A stretch of 64,000 nt of DNA from Adiantum capillus-veneris (GCA_014529385.2 CM043954.1:8825306-8889305), one strand, 5' to 3'. Counted from the first letter of the stretch, positions 35,355 to 47,566 are shown. Translations and numbers: made by a program. Notes: generated from the sequence alone by a model not told the origin.

Positions 35355-35674
35355 TGTTGAGATGTCGAGCTCTACATCTTGAGCTGGCATCCACTACAGG
35401 TCTTTGCCGCTTACGACATTTACTCACTGGTGCGTTAGGTGACCGACACGGAGGATCTCTGCCAGTAATTCTACAGTTGGACTACACTTGTAGTGCCAGC
35501 CTAGTACGCTTCTAGCGTGTTCACACTTAGTGACCGCATGTACATATGTGCTATTTTTCAGCTTTAGCACTTCGTCATTTGTACTCTCTTTTCTGTACGA
35601 AGAACAAGAAGCTTTCCATCTATGTGTGCTTTGTGCTTGTCTTGTGTACCTCTCTTGCATCCTCATTCTTTACA
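35355..35674 (+). repeat. C 3' LTR (320 bp)
   Basis: It pairs with 20706-21025 and is followed by the target duplication TTTAG. Confidence 0.95.
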
Positions 35675-35697
35675 TTTAGGCCATTTTGGAGTAGAGG

Positions 35698-35832
35698 TTA
35701 TTTGATTGCAGTTTCCTTAGGAAAGAGAGGCCGTACCGTTTTCTTTCCTCCTTTGATGTGGATGACTTCTTCACGGTGAATGTCGATGTAGACGATTTCA
35801 GCCCCTTCGCTGCCTTCGTTGTTGGCACTCAT
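35698..35832 (-). CDS. Pre-gag ORF0b of B
   Basis: Product not recognised. It has 44 codons starting MSANNEGSEG, then EIVYID, VIHIKGGKK and RPLFPKE. E has the same arrangement at 54090-54281 (EILYIN, VTHIKGRE, RPLFPKK). The ATG overlaps the end of ORF0a by 35 nt in another frame. A TAA ends it here, whereas the E version runs on for about 15 codons. Confidence 0.5.
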   Translation of the reverse strand: MSANNEGSEGAEIVYIDIHREEVIHIKGGKKTVRPLFPKETAIK

Positions 35833-36055
35833 TGACATTATCTTTTGGTTGACAACAGTGATAGCACTTCATAGACCTCCCACCTGATGCTCTCAATTTG
35901 TGGTTAGAACGAGCAACACGAGATGGGGAGCTTACCTCTTGAATACTGACTACACTATAGCCTGGTAGTAGTACTTCAATGAAGGCGGCTAGTGCCTCTT
36001 TAGTCTCCTCCTCCTCCGTCCTCAAGTTAGAGAATTCCTTCAGCCATTCGTCCAT
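35798..36055 (-). CDS. Pre-gag ORF0a of B
   Basis: Product not recognised. It has 85 codons starting MDEWLKEF, then a Glu-rich segment, EALAAFIEVLLPG, VVSIQEV, and later KCYHCC. E has the same start (MDEWREEF), the same Glu run and IQEV, in the pieces 63128-63229 and 54302-54387. It begins 55 nt downstream of the primer site, so it is the first ORF of the element RNA. The N-terminal half looks helical. Confidence 0.55.
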   Translation of the reverse strand: MDEWLKEFSNLRTEEEETKEALAAFIEVLLPGYSVVSIQEVSSPSRVARSNHKLRASGGRSMKCYHCCQPKDNVNECQQRRQRRG

Positions 36056-36110
36056 GATTGATGATGTGCGTTACTTTCATGATTGTAAAATGAAGGTTTC
36101 TTAGAATCCC

Positions 36111-36128
36111 TCCTCCGTGGGGGCACCA
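36111..36128 (-). promoter_or_regulatory. B primer binding site
   Basis: TGGTGCCCCCACGGAGGA on the minus strand lies two bases inside the 5' LTR end. E and G have TGGTGCCCCCACTGAGGA at the same place. I cannot match it to a plant tRNA 3' end that I recall. Confidence 0.7.
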
Positions 36129-36130
36129 AA

Positions 36131-37116
36131 TGACGGGAGCAAAGCGAGACACAGACCCCGACGGCCTCTAAAATGCTGGGAGCCGATGCACGCCTCGAGC
36201 CAGTCACGGTAAAGCGAACAGGGGGCACCTTCTAGCTTTGAGCGGCTACGACGCAGACAACGGTGATGTGAACACCTCAAACTTACACACACACACACAC
36301 AGCATTGACAAATGATGAAAACCCTCGGGGGTGTGAGGGAGAATTATTTCTTGCAGTATTTACAATGACCTTCCTTTCGGCGAGGGACACACCGTGGTGA
36401 TAGAGAGGTAGGGAGAAGAGATGGTGAATCTACTTCGTGCGTTCTCTAAAGACGACTCCATGATGTGAAACTTGCTACCAAGAATGTGTATGTGTGTGTG
36501 CATTGACCATTGGAGTCGAGAGGTGGACGTAGCTCTCTTCACATGGTGAAATTCCCAAAACAAACCATTACACTAAATTCCCCCTCTTGTGATGCCAATG
36601 ATGTCAATTCCTCCCACTAAAGCTCTACTAAGTGCTTACCTCTCATGAGCTGCCCTCCCCCCGATAGTGACCTCTCAGTGCCCTTTTACATGTGTTGGCT
36701 GCTTGGATTAGGGTAATCCCATTTTGATTAGGGTAAGCTAATCGGGGAGACAAAGCAAGGTTTTGTCTTGGGAGTTATTTAAAATGAAAACTTCTAGGTG
36801 GGCCTTTGTGACCATCACCTAGAGAGAGGGAGATTTACAAGTTGGGGATTTTACAAGGCTTGGGTGAAAATTGAAAAATGATGATAATAACCTACGGTTT
36901 AATGAAAATGGTGTCGTGGTCGCGTAATGCCGGTGAATGGCAGCTTTGCCGGTGCGTCGGTGTAGTGCGTACGTCTTTTCGGTGTCAGCCGAGGCATGCC
37001 TTCGGTGCCTTTGTTCTTTTTTGTTATCGGTGCCGCATGATCCGGGTCATCCTCCTTTGTTGATGGTATCGTAGTCGTAGTGGCGCCTGCGTGTGTACGT
37101 GTCAGCTGGCTTGGGG

Positions 37117-37205
<89 letters not shown>

Positions 37206-37414
37206 CGAGCGGGGCTGCCTACTGGGAGCACGCACAGCGTGGGTGAGAGGGAGAGGGTGTGGAAAAGAAGGGAGGGGGGGGGGTGAGCTTAGTCAACGGG
37301 AGAGGGGGCTGAGAGATTATATTAAAAAAAAGACTCCCCCTTAGGCGGGTTCCCGCCATGGGAAAAGAAGGTAAGAGAGGGAATTGAGGGGGTTGTGAGT
37401 GATGGTGAGAGGAT

Positions 37415-37466
<52 letters not shown>

Positions 37467-37930
37467 TAGAAGGGGGGGGGGGGGGGGGGGGGGGGGGGTA
37501 TAAGGCCAGTGGAATGTGGACGAGGGGAAAAATGGGGATAGACAGCCCGCTCAAGGGTGTGGGCGAGCAAAGGAAGAGAGAGAAAGGATATTTGAAAGAG
37601 AGGGAGGGAGAATATACAATATCTGTGGCGGCCCGCCGGAGGTGTGACAGAGGCATCGGTGTCTTATGCGCCCACCGGGCAGCGGCAAAGTAGGAGAGAG
37701 AGAATATTGGCGGAACCGAGCAGTAGGAGAGAGAGAGAGTCCATCTTCTGGCGATAATGGAGGGGTGTGGCCAAACTGGTGGTGCCCCTCTAGTGGTTAA
37801 GCTTAGAGGGGGGGGGGGGGGGTGAATGGTAAAGAGCTTCTTTTTGTTTTTTTTTTTCCTTCTTTGGTAATATGGCTTCCCTTCCTTAGGGTGTGGTTCT
37901 CGCGGTCGCGGTTTTGAAAACCGGCCGTCA
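36131..37930 (-). repeat. B 5' LTR
   Basis: It pairs with 12231-14539. The TATA position reads TGTAAAA (36684-36690 on the plus strand, TTTTACA), so the promoter box is mutated here while the 3' LTR keeps TATAAAA. GA runs lie at 37119-37202 and 37418-37462, and a G run at about 37471-37498. Confidence 0.88.
37119..37202. repeat. (GA)n microsatellite in B 5' LTR
   Basis: This clean GA run of about 84 bp is the homologue of 13468-13502. Confidence 0.9.
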
Positions 37931-38449
37931 CTTCAATAGAAACAAATGAGGGTCCCCTCATTTGATTCCTTATATTTTCATATATCTCTTTTTTTCATTT
38001 TATATTATATATAGATGACATTATTCTAGATTCCATAAATTGTTTATATATACTAGCCTATTTTTTCCCATCATATCCATGTATTATATTTATGCATAAT
38101 CCACAACCATGCATATTTTCAAACCCCTAAGAATCAATTAGGTCATGCTCTAATGCAAGGAGGGGCTCACCTTTGGAGCTATATGCAAATTCAACAAAAG
38201 GGGGGGCCACTGAAGAGTTTTTTGTGAAGAAAAACAAGTAATTTGGTGGGATTTTTTATATCTATCTCCACTCCGAATTTAAAGCGGTGGTCAAACGAGA
38301 AAATGTGGACCAAGAGCTGAATAATCACCTCAAACATTTTGGTGATTTTTGGAGCAACCACCAGTGAGCTAGGATTTTTTGAGTGGAACCCAATCTACCC
38401 ACTTTTCTCACAAGTAGCCCATAGTCTTCTCTCACCTCTTTCCACATTT

Positions 38450-38493
<44 letters not shown>

Positions 38494-39026
38494 ATTCCTC
38501 TCAATCCTCACTCAAACCTGCACCTTTCATGTTTTCTCTCACCTTCTTCACCATTAACCTCCCCTCTTACTCCCATAGTTCTCATATGAGCTCTCCATGT
38601 ACATACACCATCTCTATGCCTCTCTCTATTAATTTCAAAGTTCAATTCCATCTTACCCTTCTCTATATACATAAAATTCAACATGTAAACATGCTTAACC
38701 TCTGCAAATTAAGAGATCTCATCAACCGAATTTCCATTTTCATCGCGATAATCAACCTTGGTGGCGGTGGCGTAAAGAAAAGAAGACAAAGAAGAGGATT
38801 GATACTCATTTTGAGAACCTACACAAGTAAGTCAAAAACTTCTTCAAGCTTCACCATCACAAGGATTTCCTCACTTCATTCAACCATCTTACTTCAACCA
38901 TCCACCTCATTCTACGCATTGTAAATATATCATTAACTTTCTACTGATTACTAGCATCAACCACTAACACAAAATAGCCATTGACCTAACCATAAAAGAC
39001 ACCTCACCTCAAGACATGTGCATAGT

Positions 39027-39071
<45 letters not shown>

Positions 39072-40108
39072 TCTCTCCTTTCTTAAAACTCTACTTTCAC
39101 CTTATCTACCATCAATAATGCTCTCTGTTGAGCCCACATCCATGACTCAAGCTGACAAAGAAGGCCCGCAATGTTTTGATATTCAGAAATATCATAATCC
39201 TGATTTGTTAGCTTGTAAATTAGGATTTCCAATAATCTTAATGAGGGGTCTCCGACCTATAAATAGGCCCCTTTCCTTCTTGTAAAACAACCTCCAATAT
39301 CTCACATAGCACCCCAACACTGTATGCGTGAGGAGAGACTTAGGTGTAACAACCACTCTGTGAGCTTCACTTTTGGTGTGAGAGAAGATTTCAAGCTACA
39401 CATTGCAAGTGAGAGAGCGTAAGTTCAAAAATCTCAAAAGCACTATTGTATATGTTCTTCCATCATCAATAGATTGAGGTTTGGTGCATAAAAGGCGTGT
39501 TTCGACGTTCAAATCTTCGTCCTTCCACTTGCGCCATACGGTTTGGTGAATTCAATATGACTTGTGTATTTTGAGTTTCTATCGTTTGATCTTGCTTTAG
39601 AAAGTGTTTTAGTGTGCTTTCATTGTCAATTTTGTGTCCATTGTAAGAGGGTATTGTGGTGAGAGGTCTCCCACACCCTAAGACAGTGTGTGTGTGTTGG
39701 CAATGTTTTAACATTCACTAAGCATTGGGTTAGTTTTGTACAAGCTCTACGATAGTATCATAACGAGCCATATCCATTTGCAAGTCACAAATAAGGTATT
39801 ACGCAAGATCCATTCCTCTCTCTCTCCCCTTTGCTCTAGCTCTCTCTGGTCCATTTTGTGTGTGTCTTGTGGCTTGGTGTGAGGTTTCTTGCGTGTGTTT
39901 TGTGGCGCATCTTCTTGGTTGTGAAAAAATTCTCTTGTGTCCTAGTTCGCATACCATAACTAGGTGGTGCCCCTATCTTGTTTGGGTTTGATTGTGGGTT
40001 TGTTGTTGTATTGTTCTTGTGGTTGCCCCAGCCCCAATTGAGCAGCACGGGAGCCTTGAGGGGTGTTTAGAGGTCCCCTTCTCTTGTTGCCCACCCCGGA
40101 TCGCCTCA
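37931..40108 (+). repeat. A1 3' LTR, piece 3
   Basis: The order of blocks follows the A2 LTR: a GGGCTCAC-TTGGAG block near 38163, a CCGAATTTAAAG block near 38273, TATAAAT at 39258-39264, GTAAGAGGG and CCCTAAGACAGTG near 39645-39690. The U5 hairpin and an end CCCCGGATCGCCTCA at 40108 parallel the A2 end at 12022. It also holds (CA)n at 38450-38490 and (CT)n at 39029-39070. It is strongly diverged from A2. Its ORFs look like chance. Confidence 0.75.
39941..39973 (+). promoter_or_regulatory. U5 hairpin followed by TGGTGCCCC (A1 LTR)
   Basis: CCTAGTT (39941-39947) pairs with AACTAGG (39958-39964) around a 10-nt loop, and TGGTGCCCC (39965-39973) follows. Confidence 0.55.
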
Positions 40109-40685
40109 ACAGCTTTGGCTGAGTCATAAAATAATGAAGACTCCGATGATGAGTTTTGATGATCAAATCGACTCCAATAAAATAATTCTTCCAGACTATT
40201 AAGGCATGAACAACTACCATAAGTTCCGTCTCTTAAACTGGGGCATGTAACTTGTAATCTTTCAACTGTCTGCTCTCATAAGCAACCGCTTGGTGGTCTT
40301 GATTCAAAATTGCTCCAAGGCAATCACCTAAATCATCACAATGAACTTCAAAAGTTTCATGCAAATCGGGAATAATCAAAACAGGTTGAGAGCTTGCTAT
40401 ATCTTCAAGCCGTTTAAAAGCCTGAATCCATCGCAAAGCCCATCTGAAAGTAATACCCTTTTTGGTAACGTCATGAAGAGGTGAAGCTATATGTGTAAAA
40501 TAATGCACAAAACGTCGATAATAAGAACAGAGTCCAAGAAAACTATGAACTTCATGTACTGATTTGGGTTCTAGCAATTCCACAATAGCTTTGACTTTGG
40601 CAGGGTCCATCCATACAAGGTTATGAGAAACACTGTGACCCAAATACTAGATCTCATGAAGAAAGAAAGTAGATTGTTGCAACTA
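40109..40685 (-). pseudogene. Fragment I: gypsy RT/RNase H piece (chromovirus type)
   Basis: Minus-strand text starts near YLGHSVSHN, then FLGLCSYYRRFV, IASPLHDVTKKG and the RNase H start EVHCDDLGDCLGAIL, where the usual DAS is DDL. It is cut at 40109 by the A1 LTR end, so A1 probably inserted into this older pol. No LTR of this element is in the window. The wording resembles chromoviral pol more than the Tat-like pol nearby. Confidence 0.75.
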
Positions 40686-41329
40686 TGAATGAATTTAATT
40701 TATGATCATAGAAATATGATTATATTTTTGGTTAACCAATATGAACTTGCGGTAACATACATAGTCTGGCAAGGAAGAACAGGCCTTATGAACTTGCGAT
40801 ACAGATGTATAATCTGGCAAGTAGAACTTTCCATAACAGACTTAGTCTGGAAAGGATGACACATGTCAAGGAACAAGAACATAAATGAAGATGGGTTCAC
40901 AAGAAATAAGAATATTGATGTCTTCCTGGAAACTGAGATCTCTCGAATATGAATTAGAGACATTAGTCTCTCAAATATTTACTGTTTTAGCATATCATGA
41001 ATGATTGTGTGTGCATCCGAGGATGCATGGGCAGTGTGTCTGAATGTGGCATATTAAAGAGATGTCTTATAGTTTTGCACTACAAATCACATCAACAGTT
41101 GAGGTCAACTATTTAGAAGTCAGAGGGATGTTGCTAATCCTAACTCTAACCCTTGCTGGAAAACCATAACCTTACCCCTAACCCTAAGACCTAACCTAAT
41201 CATGGTCGGCTTAGCCTTGAACTCACATCATCTAAAAGTAGTTGCACAAGGGAAGCATTAGAGCATCTACCAGTGCAAGCCCTTCCATAAGAAATCTAGA
41301 CCAGCACAGGAATCATCCTCAGCATCTAC
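40686..41329. other. Unexplained AT-rich spacer
   Basis: I see no gene. It has a repeated GAACTTGCG and TCTGGCAAG wording near 40740-40860 and a short telomere-like CCCTAACCCTAA stretch near 41172-41185. It may be host sequence or remains of an older element. Confidence 0.4.
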
Positions 41330-41676
41330 TGTGAGAACTTAGAGATTAACTTAAATGTGATTAATATCACTGTTAATTAATATGCTAATGTCAAGACATA
41401 AGAGAGTGCAAGATAGAAATAGAGCAATCACAATAGATTGCACTTGAATGGAGAGTGAACACCTTATTACAAATGAGGGCAGCTAATGGGATTTATATAC
41501 AAGTTGAGGGAGTGAGGATTATGCATCACATGTGAATTATAGGTTGGTGGGAATAGACACATGTTGAGACTTATATAGGTGGAAGTTATCCATGTGGGAA
41601 TTAGGTGTAAGGAGTTTGGGAATAGAGGTAGGTGGAAAGAAGTCCACACTTAATAAAATAATAAGTTACTTTTACA
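41330..41676 (-). repeat. H 3' LTR (copia, single copy)
   Basis: On the minus strand it begins TGTAAAAGTAAC directly after the polypurine tract TTAAGGGGGGA and ends AAGTTCTCACA, giving TGT and ACA ends and about 347 bp. No partner LTR is seen, so the outer boundary is inferred. Confidence 0.6.
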
Positions 41677-41835
41677 TCCCCCCTTAAGGGTTGACTTCTC
41701 GTTGTAACGCATTGAGATTGATGAACAAAAAGCTTTGTGAAGTAGCCATGTCGTAGATACATGCTATATATCCCCCCTAAATGAGAAGTTCATCCAATTG
41801 GGATCAAACTCAAATTACGAGATGAGGCTATTTGT

Positions 41836-43498
41836 TTAGTGGCGGGCACAGACTTGGTGAGAAAGTCTGCCCAATTTTCTGCAGATGGAACATACACTAG
41901 CTTGATAAATCCAATTTACAAATAATTCTTTCAAGAGATGAAAGCTTATCTTGATGTGTTTGAGCTTGGATGAGAAGGAAGGTGATTCTGTAAGTGTGAT
42001 AGTAGACTGATTATCACAAAAAAGAGTTATTGGATCAGTAGAGATATTGAAGGGTAGCTTCAATTCGTTGATCAATTCAGAGATCCAAAGAGGCAAGAGC
42101 AGTAGCAACATATCCCACTTCAATAGAGGAACTTGCAATAGAAGATTTTCGTTTGGTTTGCGAAGAGATAGGACCACCAGCCAAAGTGAATACATAGCTC
42201 CCTGTAGAAAAACATCCAGGGTCGTCGCCAGCCCCTGAAATAGAGATGGGGCTAGAGGGGTTGTAATAGTAAGTGAGGGCATAGTGTTTAGTGGTGCGTA
42301 AGTAGCGAAGGGTGCGCTTTGCACCTTGCTTGTGCACTTTACAGGGCTTTGACATAGATCGAGAGAGGATATGGCCTGTGTAGCAAAGATCGAAACTGGT
42401 GCAAGAGTTAACGTAATTGTCTGCAGAATTTTGGGAAATGAAAGGATGGGTAGTAGAGTGCGTCAATGTGAGTGTAATCATGAAATTCAGGAGCAAGCTT
42501 GTGCTTAACAGGCAAAGGGGTAAACTCAGGGGTTGAAGTATACATACCATAGAACAGGAGGACTTCTTCAATGTATTTGGATTGGAATAATTGAATAAAT
42601 TTACCTCTTGGATCTCTTATGACTTCAATGCTGAGAAAATAATTCATAGGTTCTTTGTCGGTTACTGGGAATTCATGGAAGATGCAATCAATTGCTTGTA
42701 GGAACATGTACTCTAATGTGCCAAGAAGAGGAATGTCATCCACAAAGAGGCCTAAGATAGCCATGCCTTTAGAGGTCTCCCATATGTAGATATTGTAGTC
42801 TTCCATAAGACGTTCCCAATCACATTTGAGCAAGTAGTGGTGCATGCGGATGTAACACTCTCGTGACTGTTTTAAGCCATAAATGGGCTTATGCAATTTA
42901 CATACATAATCAGGGTGGTGAGGGTCTTCAAAATGAGGTGGTTGTAGCATATAGATGAGCTCTTGGAGCAAGCCATGTAAGAAGGCAAATTTTATATCAA
43001 GATGATGTAAAAGAAGATTAAAGTTAGCAGCAAGTGCAATAAGAAGCCGAAATGCAGTCATACCCAGTACTGGCGAATAGGTGTCGAAGTAATCCACATC
43101 TTCTTGTTGAGTGAAGCCGCGAGCGACAAGGCGTGCCTTGTAGCAATCAACTAATCCGTTGGGGTGGTATTTCTTATTTATTAGCCATTTGCAAGAGACA
43201 ATGTTATGAGTCTTAGGAGGTGGCACAAGCTCCCAAGTGTTAGCTTCTTTGAGGGCTTGGAGTTCATCTGGTATGGCAGCATGCCACTCTTTTCTCTCTC
43301 TAGAAGGGAGGGCATCAAGAACAGAGAGGGGAAGGGCATCTTCAAGAGGCTCTAGTGGATGTTCAAGAATCATTTCATCACTGAGGACAACAGAGAAATT
43401 GGTGGCTTCATAGATCTCGCGAAGAGAGCGGGTGTGGCCATGCGAGCTAGAGGTGGCTTGGTCCAAGTGTATAGCCAAAGTGTGTTGCGATGGCGAGG
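41836..43498 (-). pseudogene. Fragment H: copia RT and RNase H
   Basis: It begins in the linker before RT (SLREIYEATNF). RT follows with EANTWELVPPPK, HLDIKFAFLHGLL and FVDDIPLLG near 42730. The frame breaks near 42500. RNase H then has SSSIEVGYVATA and CDNQSTITL near 42015. Gag, protease, integrase and the 5' LTR are missing. The upstream edge near 43498 joins directly to the second RNase H of E, so both elements are truncated at this junction. Confidence 0.85.
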
Positions 43499-43504
43499 TG
43501 GCAA

Positions 43505-45609
43505 AGTGAACTCAAACTTCTTTAAAACCCTTCAACAAGGCCTTTGCTTCCCTCATCTTAATAGACAATTTGTCATTTTTACAGGCCCATACGCCAACCA
43601 TTTGCTTAACAATCAACATGGAGTCACCAAAAATGTTTAGCTTTGTGATGCCTTGACAAAGGCAACATTGTAACCCTAAAACAAGGGCATGGTACTCTGC
43701 CTCATTGTTAGAATGAACTTGTTCTATGTGAAACCCTTTTGCAAAAATCCTCTCCTTTTCTGGACCTAGTATCACTATACCTGCTGGTGCCTTGTCTTTT
43801 GTTCTCTTGTAAGCTCCATCAAAATATAAATTGTGTGCCCCTAATAGAATTTCAGGCTCCGAGATAGGTGGTACCTTACTAGGTGGCTCTTTCTTGATCT
43901 TCTCATAACACCTTTGTGTGAGAACGTTTGCCAAACAAGCACGGGTGGAATTCTCTACCTGTAGTGTGTAGTCAAACTCTTCAAGATGCACCACCCACTT
44001 TGCTATTCTTTGAGATAGTTCCATGTGTTGTAGGGCATATGGAAAGACTTCCTCAGTTGTGATCACCACAAATTGTCTCGGAAGCAAGTAAGCCCGCAAT
44101 TGCTCAGTTGTGCTGAAACTCTTTTCAATAGTTGTCATCACTCTACTAGAGAAGTAAATTGGTCTCATGAGAGATGTGTTTCGGTCTTTTTGCATCAAGA
44201 CAGCTCCTAGAGCTTCTGGTCCTACACTATGATTCACATAGAATAATTCACCCCATGTGGGCTGCAGGACGACAGACAATGAGCTCAAAATGGTTTTAAC
44301 TTCTTAAAAGAACCATTCACCCTCCTCGCTCCATGCCAATGTAGAGTGTTTAGTGAGATGATGCAAAGGATAGATTGCCTGAGAAAGGATATGCATGAAT
44401 CGTCCCATGTAGCGAACCTTTTGAATGAAGGAGACTAGCTGCTTCACGTTTGAAGGAGTAGGTAAGGTTAACAATGTCTTTACCTTTTCAGGGTCAGCCT
44501 CAATACCATCTTGAGACACAACATGGCCTAGTAGAGTGACCTTACTCTCACCTATATGGAACTTGTCTTTATTTAACTGCCCACCCAATTGGACCAGATG
44601 GGTGAAGCCTTCATCAAACATGGAAAGATGCACTTCCCTAGATCTGTAAATGCAAAAATCATCAATGAAAACTCGTATGGATTTACCAAAGTATAGTTGA
44701 AACACCAAGTTCATAAACCTTTGGAAAGTAGCTGGGGCATTAGTTAAGCCAAAAGGCATAACTCTGTAAGCAAAACACCCCCAGGGCGTTATGAAGGTAG
44801 TCTTCCTTTGATCTTCATCTGCAATTCTGATCTGAAAGTAGCCTGAGTACTCATCACACACTATGTACCTTTCATGACCAGCCACTTCATTTAGTATCTC
44901 ATCTTGGAAAGGCAAAGGAAAATGGTCCCTTTTTGTGGCTCCATTTATAGGCTTGTAATCAACACACACCCTCCACTTCCCATTTTTCTTTGGTGTTACC
45001 ACAATCGGGGACACCCACTCGGAATCTTCCACTAGGTAGATAATCCTACATTGAGTAATCTTTTCACTTCCTTTAAGAGCGCATCTTGTTGCACTAGCCC
45101 TAATCTCCTAAGTCTTTGCACCACTGGCTTGGCACCTTCTTTCAATTGGATATGGTGTTGAGTCATTGTTACTCCCTTAAAGTGTTCATAATTAGTTATG
45201 AAGAGACTAGCATGCTTCTTTAGTACCTGCAAATAGAGTCCTTTTTCTTCTTCTGGTATGTTTTTAGCTAACATCTCTTCTAGGACTGTGACTTCCTCCT
45301 TGTTGAGAGAGTCTTGACTACCCTCTCCTTTAGGGTCTTGTAGTACTATACCCATTACCTCCAAAGAACTAGCATCCTCCTCAGATGACTCGCCCTCAGA
45401 CGAAGAGTAGTTTCTTGTGCTCCATTTGTCCACCGAAGTCTCCATATCCAGGTCTTGTTGTCTACCCTACTTCATGTCATACACAATTTTTTGTTGCTTG
45501 CCACCGGCCTTATGACTTGGGTGCAACTCAAGGGAACCTGTCTCCCAATCCTGCCTGGCCTTCATAGCCATAAGCCAAGGTCTTCCAAGAATTAATGGGT
45601 AGCCCTCCC
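43505..45609 (-). pseudogene. E protease end, RT, two RNase H regions
   Basis: PLILGRPWLMAMKARQDWE at the 45609 edge completes the protease region cut by F. After a stop near 45470 come the acidic spacer and RT with SEWVSPIVVTPKKNGKW, VMPFGLTNAPATF and FIDDFCIYRS near 44640. The first RNase H near 44250 reads FYVNHSVGPEALGAVLMQKD without its catalytic Asp. The second RNase H (43512-43850) keeps YFDGAY, NNEAEYHAL and GDSMLIV. It ends at GFKEV and a stop at the H junction, so the last acidic motif and integrase are missing. Confidence 0.88.
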
Positions 45610-45730
45610 CGTAAGGACATGGGTCCTATGGGCAAGGCCACTGGCATGGCCGGATAGTGTACGCTAGGAGGAGGCTATAAGATAGCACGGTTGGGTGGAG
45701 ACTAGCACACGCATTATCACCGCCCTTTCA
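45610..45730 (+). repeat. F 5' LTR (121 bp)
   Basis: It pairs with 51429-51551, sharing GACATGGGTCCTATGGGCAA and the end CCGCCCTTTCA. The first base pair is CG where the 3' copy has TG. Confidence 0.85.
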
Positions 45731-45731
45731 C

Positions 45732-45744
45732 TAGTATCTAAGCT
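45732..45744 (+). promoter_or_regulatory. F primer binding site, decayed iMet type
   Basis: TAGTATCTAAGCT shares 10 of 13 bases with the standard TGGTATCAGAGCT and lies one base after the LTR. It supports the short LTR boundary. Confidence 0.55.
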
Positions 45745-46451
45745 ATTTTTGGGATGAAGCTAAAAGCGTCTTGCATGTGCGTGCAATGCCATGCTTCTCC
45801 CCCACGCCCCGCAGACAACGACGTCTCCGCTATGCAACAAAAAGAAGACAAGTGCAGTTTTTTGTGCGAGCAACGCGTGGACAAACAACGACAGCGACTG
45901 CCAACCGCGGCCTCCCCATCTATGTCCTCCACAGTGGGAAACCAAGGCAAACTCGATCGGCAACTCGACAACACCAAGGCTCCAAAGGCTTTCGTTGGCA
46001 CCGTTGGCTGCGCGGGTAGGAAGGCCCGCTTAACCCTTGCATGAAGGAGGGTTGAACCCACCCCATGAGGGTAAGAGGCCAACACTTTACCATCAATCTA
46101 TTGGCCCCTGTTATGTATAACATAACAAGGAAGGATAGTCTACTTGTGTTGAAAGGAAAACTAGAAGGAAAGGGAAAGCTTCAAACTTCAAGGAGTAGCT
46201 TTACCCTTCGTTTTCACTTCTTGGAGGTAGCTTCAAGGAGGTAGCTTCAAAGTGAAGAAAATCCTTCACAAAAACGACGAGTTTTTGTGAAGAATCATCA
46301 AAGGTGTTCTTACAAGGAACGAGCTCAACTTTCCGCAAGGCGAGGTTCGCATGCAACGCAAATCGCGGAGCATACAAAACACAAAGACTTCAATTTCTCA
46401 AGGTAAAAGTTGTCGTTTCTTTTTCTCTCTTTGCATTAGTGTGTGTTTACC
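45745..46451 (+). other. F leader
   Basis: This GC-richer untranslated leader of about 0.7 kb has overlapping chance frames at 45754-46085 on both strands. No conserved leader ORF of the type seen in A2, B, E and G is visible. Confidence 0.5.
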
Positions 46452-47566
46452 ATGGCCAGTGAATATATGACACCTACACACACGTTTGATTTTGAGCACG
46501 TAGATCAAAATCATGCACCACGGGTGCTGCTGACACTAATATGCATGATGATGATGATCTAGGAGATCATGGGCTTGTAGATATGGCTTCTTTCAAGACT
46601 TTGGAACATCGCCAAAGCGTACTTGAAAGAAACCTCTCTGCACTCAATGCAAATGTTACCAATCTTAGAGAGTTACTTGTGAAATTTATGAATTCACAGA
46701 CAACTCAAGGAGCCACAAGTGGCACGGTTCAAGGGAACCAAGCTCGCATGACTCAAGGAGCCCAAGAGACAAGTGCTACAAAAGATGCAAAAGGTAGCAA
46801 TGCATTACTTAAGAATATCACCATTCCTGAGTTTCACGAGGAAGAGCGTGATCGCAACAAGGATGCGGTCAATACATTCTTACACAAATGGAGTGATATT
46901 CATAGATTGAGACACACCCCGGATATAATGACGGCTATGGAAACAAGTCTATCTCTTAAAGACAAGGCCTATAAGTGGTGGATGAAATTTCCAATAGATG
47001 CTCATCCTCCGTCTTGGGTTGCGTTTCAAGCTTCTTTCTCCAAAGAGTTTTTGGACTCCAATGAAGAAGATAAGAATTGGTTAGCATGGGATGCATGCTG
47101 CATGTCTGGCCTCTCTCTCACATAGTACCTTTCAAAGTATCAGGAAATCATATTAAAACTAGAAGGTCTAGATGAATTCCAAAAGATACGGGGTTTTAAT
47201 AGGGGTCTTGACAAAGACTATCGTCTTCATGTTAAGACCCAACATCCAAAAACTTTGGAAGAATCCATTAGTCATGCACAAATATATGATGATGACCAAG
47301 AGAGGAAAGGAAATATTCCCTACTCTAAGAATACTTTTGCTAAGAGCAATGTGTCTAAGAGCCAATGGCGAGGTAGATCTCCCACACGTTCCAAGAGTAA
47401 TGAGAGACAATCTACCTCTTCATGCCCACAAGAGGCTAAGAAGCCTAAGAAATCATGAGATACTCTGCGTGAGACTCTCAACACTGCTGATTTTGAGCGT
47501 GCAAAGAAACACAATTTTTGTTTTAGATGTCTTTCGGACCAACATAATAAGAAATATTTTCCTCTT
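46452..47566 (+). pseudogene. F gag
   Basis: ATG at 46452 gives MASEYMTPTHTFDFEH. The frame shifts near 46530 and continues from 46541 with a coiled-coil-like part (LERNLSALNANVTNLREL). The capsid follows with LKDKAYKWWMKFPIDAHPPS and WVAFQASFSKEF. A stop occurs near 47123. The knuckle near 47518 reads CFRCLSDQHNKKYF, with Phe in the last Cys position. Dead. Confidence 0.8.

Larger units (their letters stand above)
20706..35674 (+). mobile_element. Element C: Ty1/copia retrotransposon in the B leader
   Basis: Two 320-bp LTRs, TGTTGAGATG to CTTTACA, are flanked by perfect TTTAG duplications (20701-20705 and 35675-35679). A tRNA-iMet primer site and a polypurine tract are present. Its own length is about 5.2 kb after removal of D. 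B sequence joins across it: the B leader at 35680 and 20700 matches the E leader near 54110-54120. Confidence 0.96.

Noticed and set aside
37471-37498. G run that might form a quadruplex
   Set aside because: It is a simple homopolymer within a slippage-prone LTR region, and its length may be unreliable in the assembly.
41160-41200. Telomere-like CCCTAACCCTAA stretch
   Set aside because: It is only about two units and degenerate. It could be chance and does not support an interstitial telomere.
45754-46044. Overlapping frames on both strands in the F leader
   Set aside because: Several frames are open at once in GC-richer text, with no motif and no conservation visible here.
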